This document shows positions 6,707 to 13,707 of a stretch of DNA of 22,124 nucleotides, in pieces. Positions within the stretch are counted from its first letter, which is position 1. Each line of letters opens with the position of its first letter. This stretch comes from Rickettsiales bacterium. Lineage in GTDB: Bacteria; Pseudomonadota; Alphaproteobacteria; Rickettsiales; UBA3002. The notes beneath the pieces are model-generated. The model was not told the DNA's origin and did not search any database. It saw only the letters and a program-made list of their open reading frames with translations. The DNA is taken from the NCBI GenBank assembly GCA_947441895.1, contig CANEUT010000005.1, positions 1-22,124 on the forward strand, in the 5' to 3' direction. The translations under genes and the position numbers were made by a program.

Positions 6707-6812
6707 TGTCATTCCCGCGAAGGCGGGAATCCAGTCATTACCTCAGCCTAGATTCCCGATGAAGCGTCGTTGTCAATGCGTTGCATTGAACTCCGCTAGC
6801 TCGGGAATGACA
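6707..6812. repeat. Palindromic element, family 1, spanning the miaB stop codon
   Basis: A 106-bp element with TGTCATTCCCGCG at 6707 and the arm GGGAATGACA ending at 6812. An internal hairpin ATTCCCGC/GCGGGAAT lies near 6711-6730, and a second ATTCCCGA lies at 6752. It supplies the last codons and stop of miaB (stop at 6773-6775) and ends at the edge of the phoH ribosome-binding site. Its ends match those of the copies at 1024 and 4853. Confidence 0.88.
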
Positions 6813-8155
6813 ACCGAGGGGGTGCCAACAACTTCACCCTTGAGACTTTGAGCGTATGCCTCGGTAATCTGCACGTCAACCAGTTGCTGGTTATATTGCA
6901 CAGCGTTTTCCAGCACCACCGACTGCATGAACGGCGAGCGCCCCACCATCTGCTTTTCCTTACGCCCGGGGCGGTCGAACAGCACTTTTTGCACCGTGCC
7001 AATTTTACTTTGATTGAAGCGCAATTGCTGCGCCGTCAGCGTATCCATCAAACGGCGCATGCGCGCGTTTTTCACTTCTTCGGGCACCTGGTCAAGTTTA
7101 TCGGCCGCTGGCGTTCCCGGGCGCGGGCTATATTTAAAGGTGTAGCCACTCACGAAGCCAACCATTTCCACCAGCTTCATGGTGTCTTCAAAATCGGCAT
7201 CACTTTCACCGGGGAAGCCCACAATGAAGTCGGACGAGAAAGCAATATCCGGTCGCACGTTTCGCAACTTTTCGATAATACCAATAAATGTTGCGGCATC
7301 ATGCCGCCGGTTCATGGCTTTCAGAATACGGTCCGAGCCTGACTGCACCGGCAGATGCAGCATGGGCATCAGCATCTCAATTTCGCCATGAGCGCGGATC
7401 AAATCATCCGTCATGTCGCGCGGGTGCGAGGTGGTGTAGCGAATGCGCTTCACGCCATCCATGCCCGCCACATGCTCAATCAATCGGCCAAGGCCCCACT
7501 CGCTGCCATCGGCCGCCACTCCATGATAGGCATTCACGTTCTGCCCCAGCAGCGTAATTTCCATGGCACCCTGCGCCACATGGGCCCGTACTTCGCGCTC
7601 AATCGCATCTATGGACCGCGAGAATTCGCCGCCGCGCGTATAAGGAACCACGCAGAAGGTGCAGAATTTATCGCAGCCTTCCTGAATGGAAACAAAGGCC
7701 GAAACGCCCTGCGGCTGAAAATTCTCGGGCAGCAAATCAAACTTCTGCTCTTCCACAAATTCAAGCTGCACCACCGGTTTGCGGTGTTGCTCTACTTCCG
7801 CAATCATCTCCGGCAGGTTGTGATAGCTTTGCGGCCCCACCACCATGTCCACATAGGGCATGCGGCTGATGATCTCTTCACCCTCGGCCTGCGCCACGCA
7901 ACCAGCCACGGCAATCATCATTTTTTTGCCTTCGCGCGCCTGACGGTTTTTCTCCAGCCGAATACGGCCTAAATCGGAATAGACTTTTTCCGCTGCTTTC
8001 TCGCGAATATGGCAGGTGTTCAAAATCACCAAATCGGCATCATCGGGCGTGTCGCTGGTCGTGTAACCATGCGGCGCCAGCACATCGGCCATGCGCGTGG
8101 TGTCATACACGTTCATCTGGCAGCCATACGTTTTTATGTAGAGTTTTTTTAGCAT
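6773..8155 (-). CDS. miaB: tRNA-2-methylthio-N6-dimethylallyladenosine synthase MiaB
   Basis: A radical-SAM methylthiotransferase that adds the 2-methylthio group to i6A37 of tRNAs. It has 460 residues. The N-terminal UPF0004 domain carries the three cluster cysteines Cys12 (TYGCQMN), Cys48 (NTCHIRE) and Cys86 (AGCVAQ). The radical-SAM motif is CDKFCTFC (Cys161, Cys165, Cys168), followed by VVPYTRG. A C-terminal TRAM domain begins near residue 380 (RFNQSKIGTVQKVLF). The last ~13 residues (VVIPELAEFNATH) are encoded by the palindromic element at 6707-6812, so the natural end of the protein has been replaced. Without the element the frame would run about 14 codons further and stop inside the phoH start region. 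The start has no good ribosome-binding site but lies 9 nt after the phhB stop, suggesting coupling. Confidence 0.97.
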   Translation of the reverse strand: MLKKLYIKTYGCQMNVYDTTRMADVLAPHGYTTSDTPDDADLVILNTCHIREKAAEKVYSDLGRIRLEKNRQAREGKKMMIAVAGCVAQAEGEEIISRMPYVDMVVGPQSYHNLPEMIAEVEQHRKPVVQLEFVEEQKFDLLPENFQPQGVSAFVSIQEGCDKFCTFCVVPYTRGGEFSRSIDAIEREVRAHVAQGAMEITLLGQNVNAYHGVAADGSEWGLGRLIEHVAGMDGVKRIRYTTSHPRDMTDDLIRAHGEIEMLMPMLHLPVQSGSDRILKAMNRRHDAATFIGIIEKLRNVRPDIAFSSDFIVGFPGESDADFEDTMKLVEMVGFVSGYTFKYSPRPGTPAADKLDQVPEEVKNARMRRLMDTLTAQQLRFNQSKIGTVQKVLFDRPGRKEKQMVGRSPFMQSVVLENAVQYNQQLVDVQITEAYAQSLKGEVVGTPSVVIPELAEFNATH

Positions 8156-8164
8156 GCGCGCGGT

Positions 8165-8494
8165 TTAAGCCGTTGCTGCCAGCGCGTCAATCTTGGCGGC
8201 GACGATAAAATCGTTGCGGGTCAGCCCATCTGCCGAGTGGGTGATGAGCGAAACTTCCGCAAAACCCCAGCCAAAATTGATATCGGGGTGATGGTCTTCG
8301 GCTTCGGCCACTTCGCCCACTTTGTTCACAAATGCCAGCGATTGTTTGAAATTTTTGAAATCATGGCGCTTGAACAGCATGCCTTCCAGCACTTCCCATT
8401 GGTTGAGCGTGGCCAACAAGCTTTTCACTTCCGCTTCGGCCAGTTTTCCTGAACCATCATGGCAAACAACGCATTTCTCAGCAGCTAGACTCAT
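8165..8494 (-). CDS. phhB: 4a-hydroxytetrahydrobiopterin dehydratase (pterin-4a-carbinolamine dehydratase)
   Basis: A small enzyme (109 residues) that dehydrates pterin-4a-carbinolamine, recycling the cofactor of aromatic amino-acid hydroxylases. In many bacteria its wider role is unclear. The active-site motif EDHHPDINFGWGFAEVSLITHSADGLTRND is complete, and the N-terminus has the usual CVVC pair followed by the W of LNQWEV. The start at 8494 is preceded by GGAG at 6 nt; an upstream in-frame ATG at 8551 would overlap the divergent tsaB and adds unconserved residues. It leads the minus-strand group phhB-miaB-phoH. No aromatic hydroxylase gene is seen in the window. Confidence 0.93.
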   Translation of the reverse strand: MSLAAEKCVVCHDGSGKLAEAEVKSLLATLNQWEVLEGMLFKRHDFKNFKQSLAFVNKVGEVAEAEDHHPDINFGWGFAEVSLITHSADGLTRNDFIVAAKIDALAATA

Positions 8495-8540
8495 CTTACT
8501 CTCCTTTACTTGTGGCGCGGCGGAATGTAGCAGGTTTCTT

Positions 8541-9182
8541 ATGAGCATCAAACCCCTATTAGCCTTCGATTGTGCCGGACTGCGCGCCAGCGTGGCGCTT
8601 TTAGTGCGTCACACCGTTCATGAGCGCTTCATTGAGCAAGGAAAACAGGCCGTTGAGCTGGTGCCTGCGATTGACGCGCTGATGCGTGAAAGCGGCGTAA
8701 CCTATGCCGATTTGGGCCACATCATCACCACCATTGGGCCGGGCAGCTTCACCGGTGTGCGCATTGGCCTGGCCACGCTGCATGGGCTGGCGCTGGCGAA
8801 GGCGACGCCCATTAAAACCCTCACTTCGCTGGCTGCCATGGCGTGGGAAGTGGCGCAACGCTCCTCAGCCCCCGAATCATTCATTGTTATTTTACGCGCC
8901 GGCAAAGGCGAGGTTTATGCGCAAGATTTTACGCTGAAAAACGGCCACCCTGTTGAGGCGGGCGAAATCTTCCTTGCGCCGGAAACGCAAACCGAGTGGG
9001 CATTGCCCTGTTTCGGCAATGTGACTGATGCCACCACGCCAAACTTCATCACCGCCGCCAGCGCGGCCACGCTCTGCGCCATTGCCCAACATTTACCGGA
9101 AACCAACTTGGCCGAAGCCCTGCCCTGCTATGTTCGCGCGCCCGATGCAAAAATTCCGGCTACTCCGGCTTGGCTTTCTTGA
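8541..9182 (+). CDS. tsaB: tRNA threonylcarbamoyladenosine biosynthesis protein TsaB
   Basis: An ASKHA-fold partner of TsaD needed for N6-threonylcarbamoyladenosine at A37 of ANN-decoding tRNAs. It has 213 residues, close to the usual 220-230. The hallmark GPGSFTGVRIGLATLHGLALA is at residues 66-86, and the N-terminal strand LAFDCAGLRASVALL is in place. The C-terminal half is weakly conserved, as in the family, and ends LPCYVRAPDAKIPATP. The start at 8541 is chosen because the family begins just before the first strand and AGG lies 6 nt upstream; the longer open frame to 8322 runs through phhB. It is divergent from phhB, with 46 bp between the start codons. The rimI gene that often follows is missing. 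Confidence 0.93.
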   Translation: MSIKPLLAFDCAGLRASVALLVRHTVHERFIEQGKQAVELVPAIDALMRESGVTYADLGHIITTIGPGSFTGVRIGLATLHGLALAKATPIKTLTSLAAMAWEVAQRSSAPESFIVILRAGKGEVYAQDFTLKNGHPVEAGEIFLAPETQTEWALPCFGNVTDATTPNFITAASAATLCAIAQHLPETNLAEALPCYVRAPDAKIPATPAWLS

Positions 9183-9230
9183 AAAGCACATGCTAAACCA
9201 CTGGCAGCAATCGACTGTTCGGAGGATTTC

Positions 9231-9809
9231 ATGAAAAAATATCTGGCCATTGCATGCATCGCCCTCGCCACCGCCTGCCAACCGGCCCCGGGCGGGTTTG
9301 TTGCTGAACCCATCAGCTTTGCGTCGCGTGGCGCTATTCGATTAAACGTAGCTGAAATTCGCGTCACCCAAAACTATCAACCCGCCATGCGCGCTCCCAA
9401 TGTCGAGCAGGATTTTCCACTTCCCCCCGACACCGCCATCAAGCAATGGTTAGCGGAACGTTTATCGGCCTTTGGTCAAAGCGGCATGATGGAAGTGACC
9501 ATTAATGACGCCTCGGTGAAAGAAGTGAAACTTCCAAAAACCGAAGGCGTCAAAGGCCTCTTCACCGATGATCAAGAAGCGCGCTATGATGCCACAATCC
9601 ATGTTACTTTCCGGCTTTACACCGGCGCACAAGGGCTTTCCGATGCATCGGGCGATGTGATTGTCACCCGTTCACGCAGTATCAACGAAAAAGCGACCGT
9701 CGATGAGCGCCGTAAAATTTATCACGAAATGACACGTGAGATGATGACGCAGTTTAACGCCGAAGCTGAAGCGCGCATGCGTCAGTATTTTAGTCGCTTC
9801 ATACGTTAG
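9231..9809 (+). CDS. Predicted lipoprotein of unknown function
   Basis: A 192-residue protein with a clear lipoprotein signal: MKKYLAIACIALATAC, lipidated Cys at residue 16. The mature protein shows alternating strands (residues ~33-50 and 85-130) and a charged C-terminal helix (ERRKIYHEMTREMMTQFNAEAEARMRQYF). I do not recognise the family, and no catalytic motif is visible. The start is well supported by GGAGG 7 nt upstream. It sits 48 nt after tsaB and 7 nt before the TauE/SafE-like permease gene, so all three are probably co-transcribed. A periplasmic role anchored to a membrane is inferred from the signal alone. Confidence 0.88.
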   Translation: MKKYLAIACIALATACQPAPGGFVAEPISFASRGAIRLNVAEIRVTQNYQPAMRAPNVEQDFPLPPDTAIKQWLAERLSAFGQSGMMEVTINDASVKEVKLPKTEGVKGLFTDDQEARYDATIHVTFRLYTGAQGLSDASGDVIVTRSRSINEKATVDERRKIYHEMTREMMTQFNAEAEARMRQYFSRFIR

Positions 9810-9816
9810 GCGATCC

Positions 9817-10740
9817 ATGCATCTTTACCTGCCCATCGCCGAACTTTCTGCCAACGCACTGGCGTTGATTCTGCTCGGTGGCGTGGCGGGGCTTTTCTCG
9901 GGCCTGTTTGGCGTGGGCGGCGGATTTATCCTCACCCCCATGCTTATTTTTATGGGCATCCCCCCCACCGTTTCCGTGGCCACCTCCACCAACATGATTG
10001 TTGCTTCGTCATTCTCGGGATTTCTTTCACACATGAAGAAAAAACGTGTTGATTTAAAAATGGGCAACTTTCTTATTATGGGCGGATTAGTTGGGGTCTT
10101 TCTGGGCGTTTTAGCGCTGCAAAAATTGCAACGCCTCGGTCAGGTCGACCTGATGATTACTATTTTATATGTATCGCTGCTGGGCACCATTAGCATTCTC
10201 ATGGCCCGGGAATGCTTGCAAATGCTGCGTGCCCGCAAACGCGGTGAAATCACCCATCTGCATCATGCCTTCACCTTACCGCAATGGGTGCAGAACCTTC
10301 CGTGGCAAATTTTCTTTGCGCGCTCGAACATTCATCACAGCGCATTGTTACCCATCACGCTTGGCATTATTTCTGGCATTCTGGTGGGTTTGCTGGGCGT
10401 GGGTGGCGGATTCATCATGATTCCCATGATGATTTATATTCTGCGCATGCCCATTGCGGTAACGGTTGGCACGTCGCTGTTTCAAATTATTTTCATCACT
10501 GCGGCGGCCACCATGCTGCATGCGGTTTCCACCCATGCGGTGGATATTGTGCTGGCGGCATTGCTGCTGCTTGGTTCTACCATTGGCGCGCAATATGGTG
10601 TGCGACTCAGCCACCGCGTGCCTGATTATGCCCTGCGCGGGCTAATGGCCGCGTTATTGTTCATTGTGGGTGCGCGTTTGGCTTATGGCTTATTCATCAC
10701 CCCGTCCGATATTTTTACGCTGGTGGTGACGCCCTCATGA
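9817..10740 (+). CDS. TauE/SafE-family membrane permease
   Basis: A polytopic inner-membrane protein of 307 residues. It shows the family's internal duplication: GLFSGLFGVGGGFILTPML near residue 25 and GILVGLLGVGGGFIMIPMM near residue 190. Each is followed by a segment with a small-residue TSTN/GTSL motif. Eight or so hydrophobic segments are expected. Members export or import organosulfonates, sulfite and related anions, but the substrate cannot be read from the sequence. Its stop overlaps the next start as ATGA (10737-10740). That partner is a TIGR02186-like protein, a pairing often seen in alphaproteobacteria, so the two probably act as a unit. Confidence 0.92.
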   Translation: MHLYLPIAELSANALALILLGGVAGLFSGLFGVGGGFILTPMLIFMGIPPTVSVATSTNMIVASSFSGFLSHMKKKRVDLKMGNFLIMGGLVGVFLGVLALQKLQRLGQVDLMITILYVSLLGTISILMARECLQMLRARKRGEITHLHHAFTLPQWVQNLPWQIFFARSNIHHSALLPITLGIISGILVGLLGVGGGFIMIPMMIYILRMPIAVTVGTSLFQIIFITAAATMLHAVSTHAVDIVLAALLLLGSTIGAQYGVRLSHRVPDYALRGLMAALLFIVGARLAYGLFITPSDIFTLVVTPS

Positions 10741-11492
10741 AGCACCGCCTCATCAGCTTTGTCACCGTTTTATTCGCCAGCACCGCCATGGCGCAAGCGC
10801 CTGCACTGGCCCCAGTATCGTTGGTAAACCCCATGGTGGCCGATATTTCACAAACCGCGGTGGAAATTCAATCAAACTTCAACGGCACACAGCTGCTGAT
10901 ATTCGGCGCCCAAAACATACCCGGTGAATTGGTGATTGCCGTGCGTGGCCCCACCGCGAATGTAAAACTGCGCCGCAAAGAACGCATCGCCGGCATGTGG
11001 ATGCATGTGGATCAGCGCAAATATGGCGACCTGCCTATCTTCTACGCCATTGCTTCCACCAAACCACTCAAGCAAATGGCGGCACCAGCCATGCTGCAAT
11101 CACTGGGGCTTGGTGAATCACGCTTATTGTTGGCCAGCAATGAAACATCCGACGATGTGTTCGATCCGGCGCTGGTGCGTTTGCTTTCCGCCAAAGATTG
11201 GTGGCAATCGCCCTTCACCCACATCACCTATTTTGGTGAAAGCCTGTTTAAAGCGCGACTTGATTTGCCCGACACACTGCCACGCGGTGATTACACCGCC
11301 GAGATTTATTTGTTCGATCGTGGCCGTCTGCTTGGCTTTCAAACCATTCCGCTGGTGGTCTATCACACCGGCATCGACGCACGCATCTTTGATCAGGCAC
11401 GCAACCATGGCATGCAATATGGTTTGGCGGCGGTGCTGATGGCGCTGTGTGGCGGCTGGCTTGCGCACCGCCTCTTTCACCGCGACGCGTAA
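10737..11492 (+). CDS. TIGR02186-like exported protein with a C-terminal membrane anchor
   Basis: A 251-residue protein. The N-terminus MKHRLISFVTVLFASTAMAQ is a Sec signal peptide with likely cleavage after AMA. A large periplasmic domain follows, with INPMVADISQ-type and NFNGTQLLIFGA strands, then VAVRGPTANVKLRRKERIAGMWMH. One membrane helix lies near the end (GLAAVLMALCGGWLAHRLFH). This layout and the opening motifs fit the alphaproteobacterial TIGR02186 (Alph_Pro_TM) family of unknown function. It is translationally coupled to the TauE/SafE-like permease and probably serves as its periplasmic partner (inference). The stop directly abuts the stop of the convergent RDD gene, with no spacer and no visible terminator. 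Confidence 0.82.
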   Translation: MKHRLISFVTVLFASTAMAQAPALAPVSLVNPMVADISQTAVEIQSNFNGTQLLIFGAQNIPGELVIAVRGPTANVKLRRKERIAGMWMHVDQRKYGDLPIFYAIASTKPLKQMAAPAMLQSLGLGESRLLLASNETSDDVFDPALVRLLSAKDWWQSPFTHITYFGESLFKARLDLPDTLPRGDYTAEIYLFDRGRLLGFQTIPLVVYHTGIDARIFDQARNHGMQYGLAAVLMALCGGWLAHRLFHRDA

Positions 11493-12131
11493 TTATTTGC
11501 GGCGCTGCTCAATGCGATTTTGCACCCAGTAAAACCCGCGCTTCACCTGCTGCCAATACCAGCCTTCAGGGTGATTATAAATGACCACTGTGCCGGCCAT
11601 ATAATCGTGCCAACCACGGCGACGCTTATTGAAACTGGCCCATATCACCCCCAGCATCAGCGGTGCACAGGCAGGCACATAAGCCATGAATCGCAACGCC
11701 ATTTGCCAGCGCGTAATGGGCTCCAGCGTATCAACACGGCGAATGCGCAAATCCATCAGCCATTTACCCGGGGTAATGCCCCACAACCATTGCACACTCA
11801 CCAAAATAATTCCAATAATGGCAATTTGAATGATGCCATTAATCAGCATCATGTTCAACGCATTCGACTGGATCAATAAATGCGCCACCTCAGCCGGTGA
11901 TGTGCTGCTCATGGCTTGCTGAAACAGCGCATGATCGATCGATTGATAGGTGGCATTGGTAATAATGCCAAAAGCATCATTTAGAATAACGAACAAAATA
12001 CTTATATCAATACACGCCGCCACGGCACGCACATAAATATCGGCATAGCGCGGTCCTTCGGTATTTTTTGGCCGCCGCTTGGGCATAAACGGCAACAAAA
12101 ATCGATCTACCCAATTTAAACCTATGGTCAT
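11493..12131 (-). CDS. RDD-family membrane protein
   Basis: A 212-residue inner-membrane protein. The RDD features are recognisable: RYADIYVRAVAACIDISILFVI (the Arg and the Asp of the first helix), a second hydrophobic pair around residues 95-125, then WGITPGKWLMDLRIRRVDTLEPI and a third helix region with RGWHDYMAGTVVI. The function of RDD proteins is mostly unknown, though some affect ion tolerance. It is the last gene of the bioF-bioH-bioC-bioD group and overlaps bioD as ATGA (12128-12131), so it shares their transcript. A link to biotin or pimelate handling is possible but rests only on position. Confidence 0.87.
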   Translation of the reverse strand: MTIGLNWVDRFLLPFMPKRRPKNTEGPRYADIYVRAVAACIDISILFVILNDAFGIITNATYQSIDHALFQQAMSSTSPAEVAHLLIQSNALNMMLINGIIQIAIIGIILVSVQWLWGITPGKWLMDLRIRRVDTLEPITRWQMALRFMAYVPACAPLMLGVIWASFNKRRRGWHDYMAGTVVIYNHPEGWYWQQVKRGFYWVQNRIEQRRK

Positions 12132-12790
12132 ACCAGCTCCTTTGCTAGGGCCGCGATGGCAGTGGCCTCACGCCACGAAGATACGCGAGGCTGCACCACA
12201 CGCAAGGGAATATCGGCAATAAAATCTTTCAGCCCCGCTTGTGCTTCGGTAAGTGGCACGGCGCTATCAGCAGTTTCACTCATCACCAATGCCGCAATGT
12301 TCAGCCCGCGCACGCGCAGGCATTCAATGGCGGTCAGTGTGTGGCTGATGGCACCCAGATAGCTGCCCACCACTAGAATGATAGGAATGTTCAGCGCATC
12401 CATCCAATCCACCACTGTGTGGCGATCATCCAGCGGCACCATCACCCCGCCCACACCTTCAATGAGTGTGATGCTTGTCGGATTTATTTTCTCGCGCGAC
12501 CAATCAAGCAGCGCCAGACGGTCGATGGATTTTCCTTCCAGTGCCGCTGCGCGATGCGGCGAAAGCGGCGCGGCAAAGCGCCATGGCGAAACCTCATCGA
12601 TTTTTTGCACATTGCCACCAGCAACAATCATTTGCGCGGTATCGGTGCTTTCATCGTCACTCCATCCAGAAATGACCGGCTTGTAACCGCGAGCGAGCTT
12701 CCCTTGGCTGCGCCAGGCATGCAGCAGTGCGCACGTAACAAATGTTTTGCCGACGCCGGTTCCGGTGGAGGTGATGAAATAAGCGGTCAT
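12128..12790 (-). CDS. bioD: Dethiobiotin synthetase BioD
   Basis: ATP-dependent carboxylase closing the ureido ring of dethiobiotin from 7,8-diaminopelargonate and CO2. It has 220 residues, the usual size. The P-loop GTGVGKT is at 10-16, the substrate lysine is in YKPVISG (Lys37), with APLSPHRAA and IEGVGGVMVPL as further signatures. The start at 12790 is chosen because the family begins immediately before FITSTGTGVGK; the open frame continues upstream only by translating the palindromic element at 12791-12937, which abuts the ATG. The stop overlaps the RDD gene. Separation from bioC by the element may weaken translational coupling, since the other junctions of this operon are ATGA overlaps. 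Confidence 0.96.
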   Translation of the reverse strand: MTAYFITSTGTGVGKTFVTCALLHAWRSQGKLARGYKPVISGWSDDESTDTAQMIVAGGNVQKIDEVSPWRFAAPLSPHRAAALEGKSIDRLALLDWSREKINPTSITLIEGVGGVMVPLDDRHTVVDWMDALNIPIILVVGSYLGAISHTLTAIECLRVRGLNIAALVMSETADSAVPLTEAQAGLKDFIADIPLRVVQPRVSSWREATAIAALAKELV

Positions 12791-12937
12791 AATAGTTATT
12801 CCAATTAGGAATTTTATATCAGCGAAAATAGCGATTTTTGAGAACCGCAACGTAAGTGTACATCTTAGTACATGCGGAGCGGAAGCGCAAAAAATTGCTA
12901 TTTGCAGCCATATAAAATTTTTAAGTGGAATGACTAT
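12791..12937. repeat. Palindromic element, family 2, between bioC and bioD
   Basis: A long inverted repeat of about 147 bp. The outer arms ATTTTATAT (12811-12819) and ATATAAAAT (12910-12918) pair perfectly, and pairing continues outward to AATAGT (12791-12796) / ACTATT (12933-12938) with few mismatches. Inner arms TAGCGA (12829-12834) / TTGCTA (12895-12900) follow, and the apex is TGTAC (12857-12861) / GTACA (12868-12872). The core aligns with 2412-2497. It includes the bioC stop codon and ends exactly at the bioD ATG. Confidence 0.88.
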
Positions 12938-13707
12938 TGAGGCTTCCTCAGCACCATAAACAACCGATCCCAACTGCTGGGCAAGCCCTGCTCGATGCGC
13001 AACGTTTCATATTCGGCCAGCATCTTTTTCCAACGCGAGGCACCGGTCAATTGGCGTGGCGCATCTTCCATATGGTTACCTGCACCAATGCGGCGCATGG
13101 AATCCATCAACGCCGAAACGGTGGGGTAATATTCCAGCGATAGATCGCGCTGAAACAGGCTGATTTCTAAACCGCTCGCGTGAATCGCGGCGCGATAGGC
13201 CGCTTCGTCACGCATCGGCAATAAACCAAGCGAAAGATACGATTTTTCGCTCGAAACGCGCAATTCTTGCAACGTATCCACGCCCAAACTGCCCACAATG
13301 GCCAATCCACCGGGCTTTAACACACGATATATTTCACCAAACGCGAGCGATAAATCATCCACCCACTGCAAACAAAGCGACGAAACAACGCCATCTGCCA
13401 CGTTTTCAGCCAGTGGCAAATGCCGCGCATCTGCCTGAATTGGCGAACAAAATCTCGCTGCAAACCCGCACATACCCTCGGCAATATCAACCCCTAAAAT
13501 GTTCCACGTGGAACATTTTTGCGTCGCCAGTTCGGCAAAAAAACCAGTGCCACAGCCAATATCAATCACCGTTGCGGTTGCGGGGAACAGCATCTGCGCC
13601 GCGTCCACCACGCGCGCGGTTTGCACATGCTGAAACTGCGCCCGCTGATGATATTCCGTGGCGGCATCGCTGAAAGCCTGCTGCATTTTATCGCGCATCA
13701 CTTTCAT
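12934..13707 (-). CDS. bioC: Malonyl-ACP O-methyltransferase BioC
   Basis: SAM-dependent methyltransferase that masks malonyl-ACP as its methyl ester to start pimelate synthesis on the fatty-acid machinery. It has 257 residues, typical of BioC. The N-terminus has the AFSDAATEYHQRAQFQ segment, motif I is VIDIGCGTGFFAELA (47-61), and later motifs include ADGVVSSLCLQWVDDL and RVLKPGGLAIVGSLGVDTLQELR. Residues 64-69 (KCSTWN) are encoded by a perfect parS-like palindrome. The start ATG overlaps the upstream esterase stop (ATGA, 13704-13707); Met4 and Met8 are other possible starts. The stop codon lies within the terminal arm of the palindromic element that separates it from bioD. Confidence 0.95.
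   Translation of the reverse strand: MKVMRDKMQQAFSDAATEYHQRAQFQHVQTARVVDAAQMLFPATATVIDIGCGTGFFAELATQKCSTWNILGVDIAEGMCGFAARFCSPIQADARHLPLAENVADGVVSSLCLQWVDDLSLAFGEIYRVLKPGGLAIVGSLGVDTLQELRVSSEKSYLSLGLLPMRDEAAYRAAIHASGLEISLFQRDLSLEYYPTVSALMDSMRRIGAGNHMEDAPRQLTGASRWKKMLAEYETLRIEQGLPSSWDRLFMVLRKPQ
13500..13515. promoter_or_regulatory. parS: parS-like ParB-binding site inside bioC
   Basis: The 16-bp palindrome TGTTCCACGTGGAACA matches the bacterial parS consensus TGTTNCACGTGNAACA at every fixed position. The symmetry continues to a perfect 24-bp palindrome at 13496-13519 (four A on the left, four T on the right). Chromosomal parS sites are bound by ParB and usually cluster near the replication origin, often within coding genes. 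No parA or parB is in the window and no second perfect site was seen. Confidence 0.75.

Noticed and set aside
8460..8475. CVVCH in PhhB as a haem-binding motif
   Set aside because: A CxxC pair at this place is common in the pterin dehydratase family, and the protein has no signal peptide for cytochrome c maturation.
12791..12973. Longer BioD starting at 12973
   Set aside because: The added residues are the palindromic element plus the end of bioC in another frame; BioD proteins begin right before FITSTGTGVGK.
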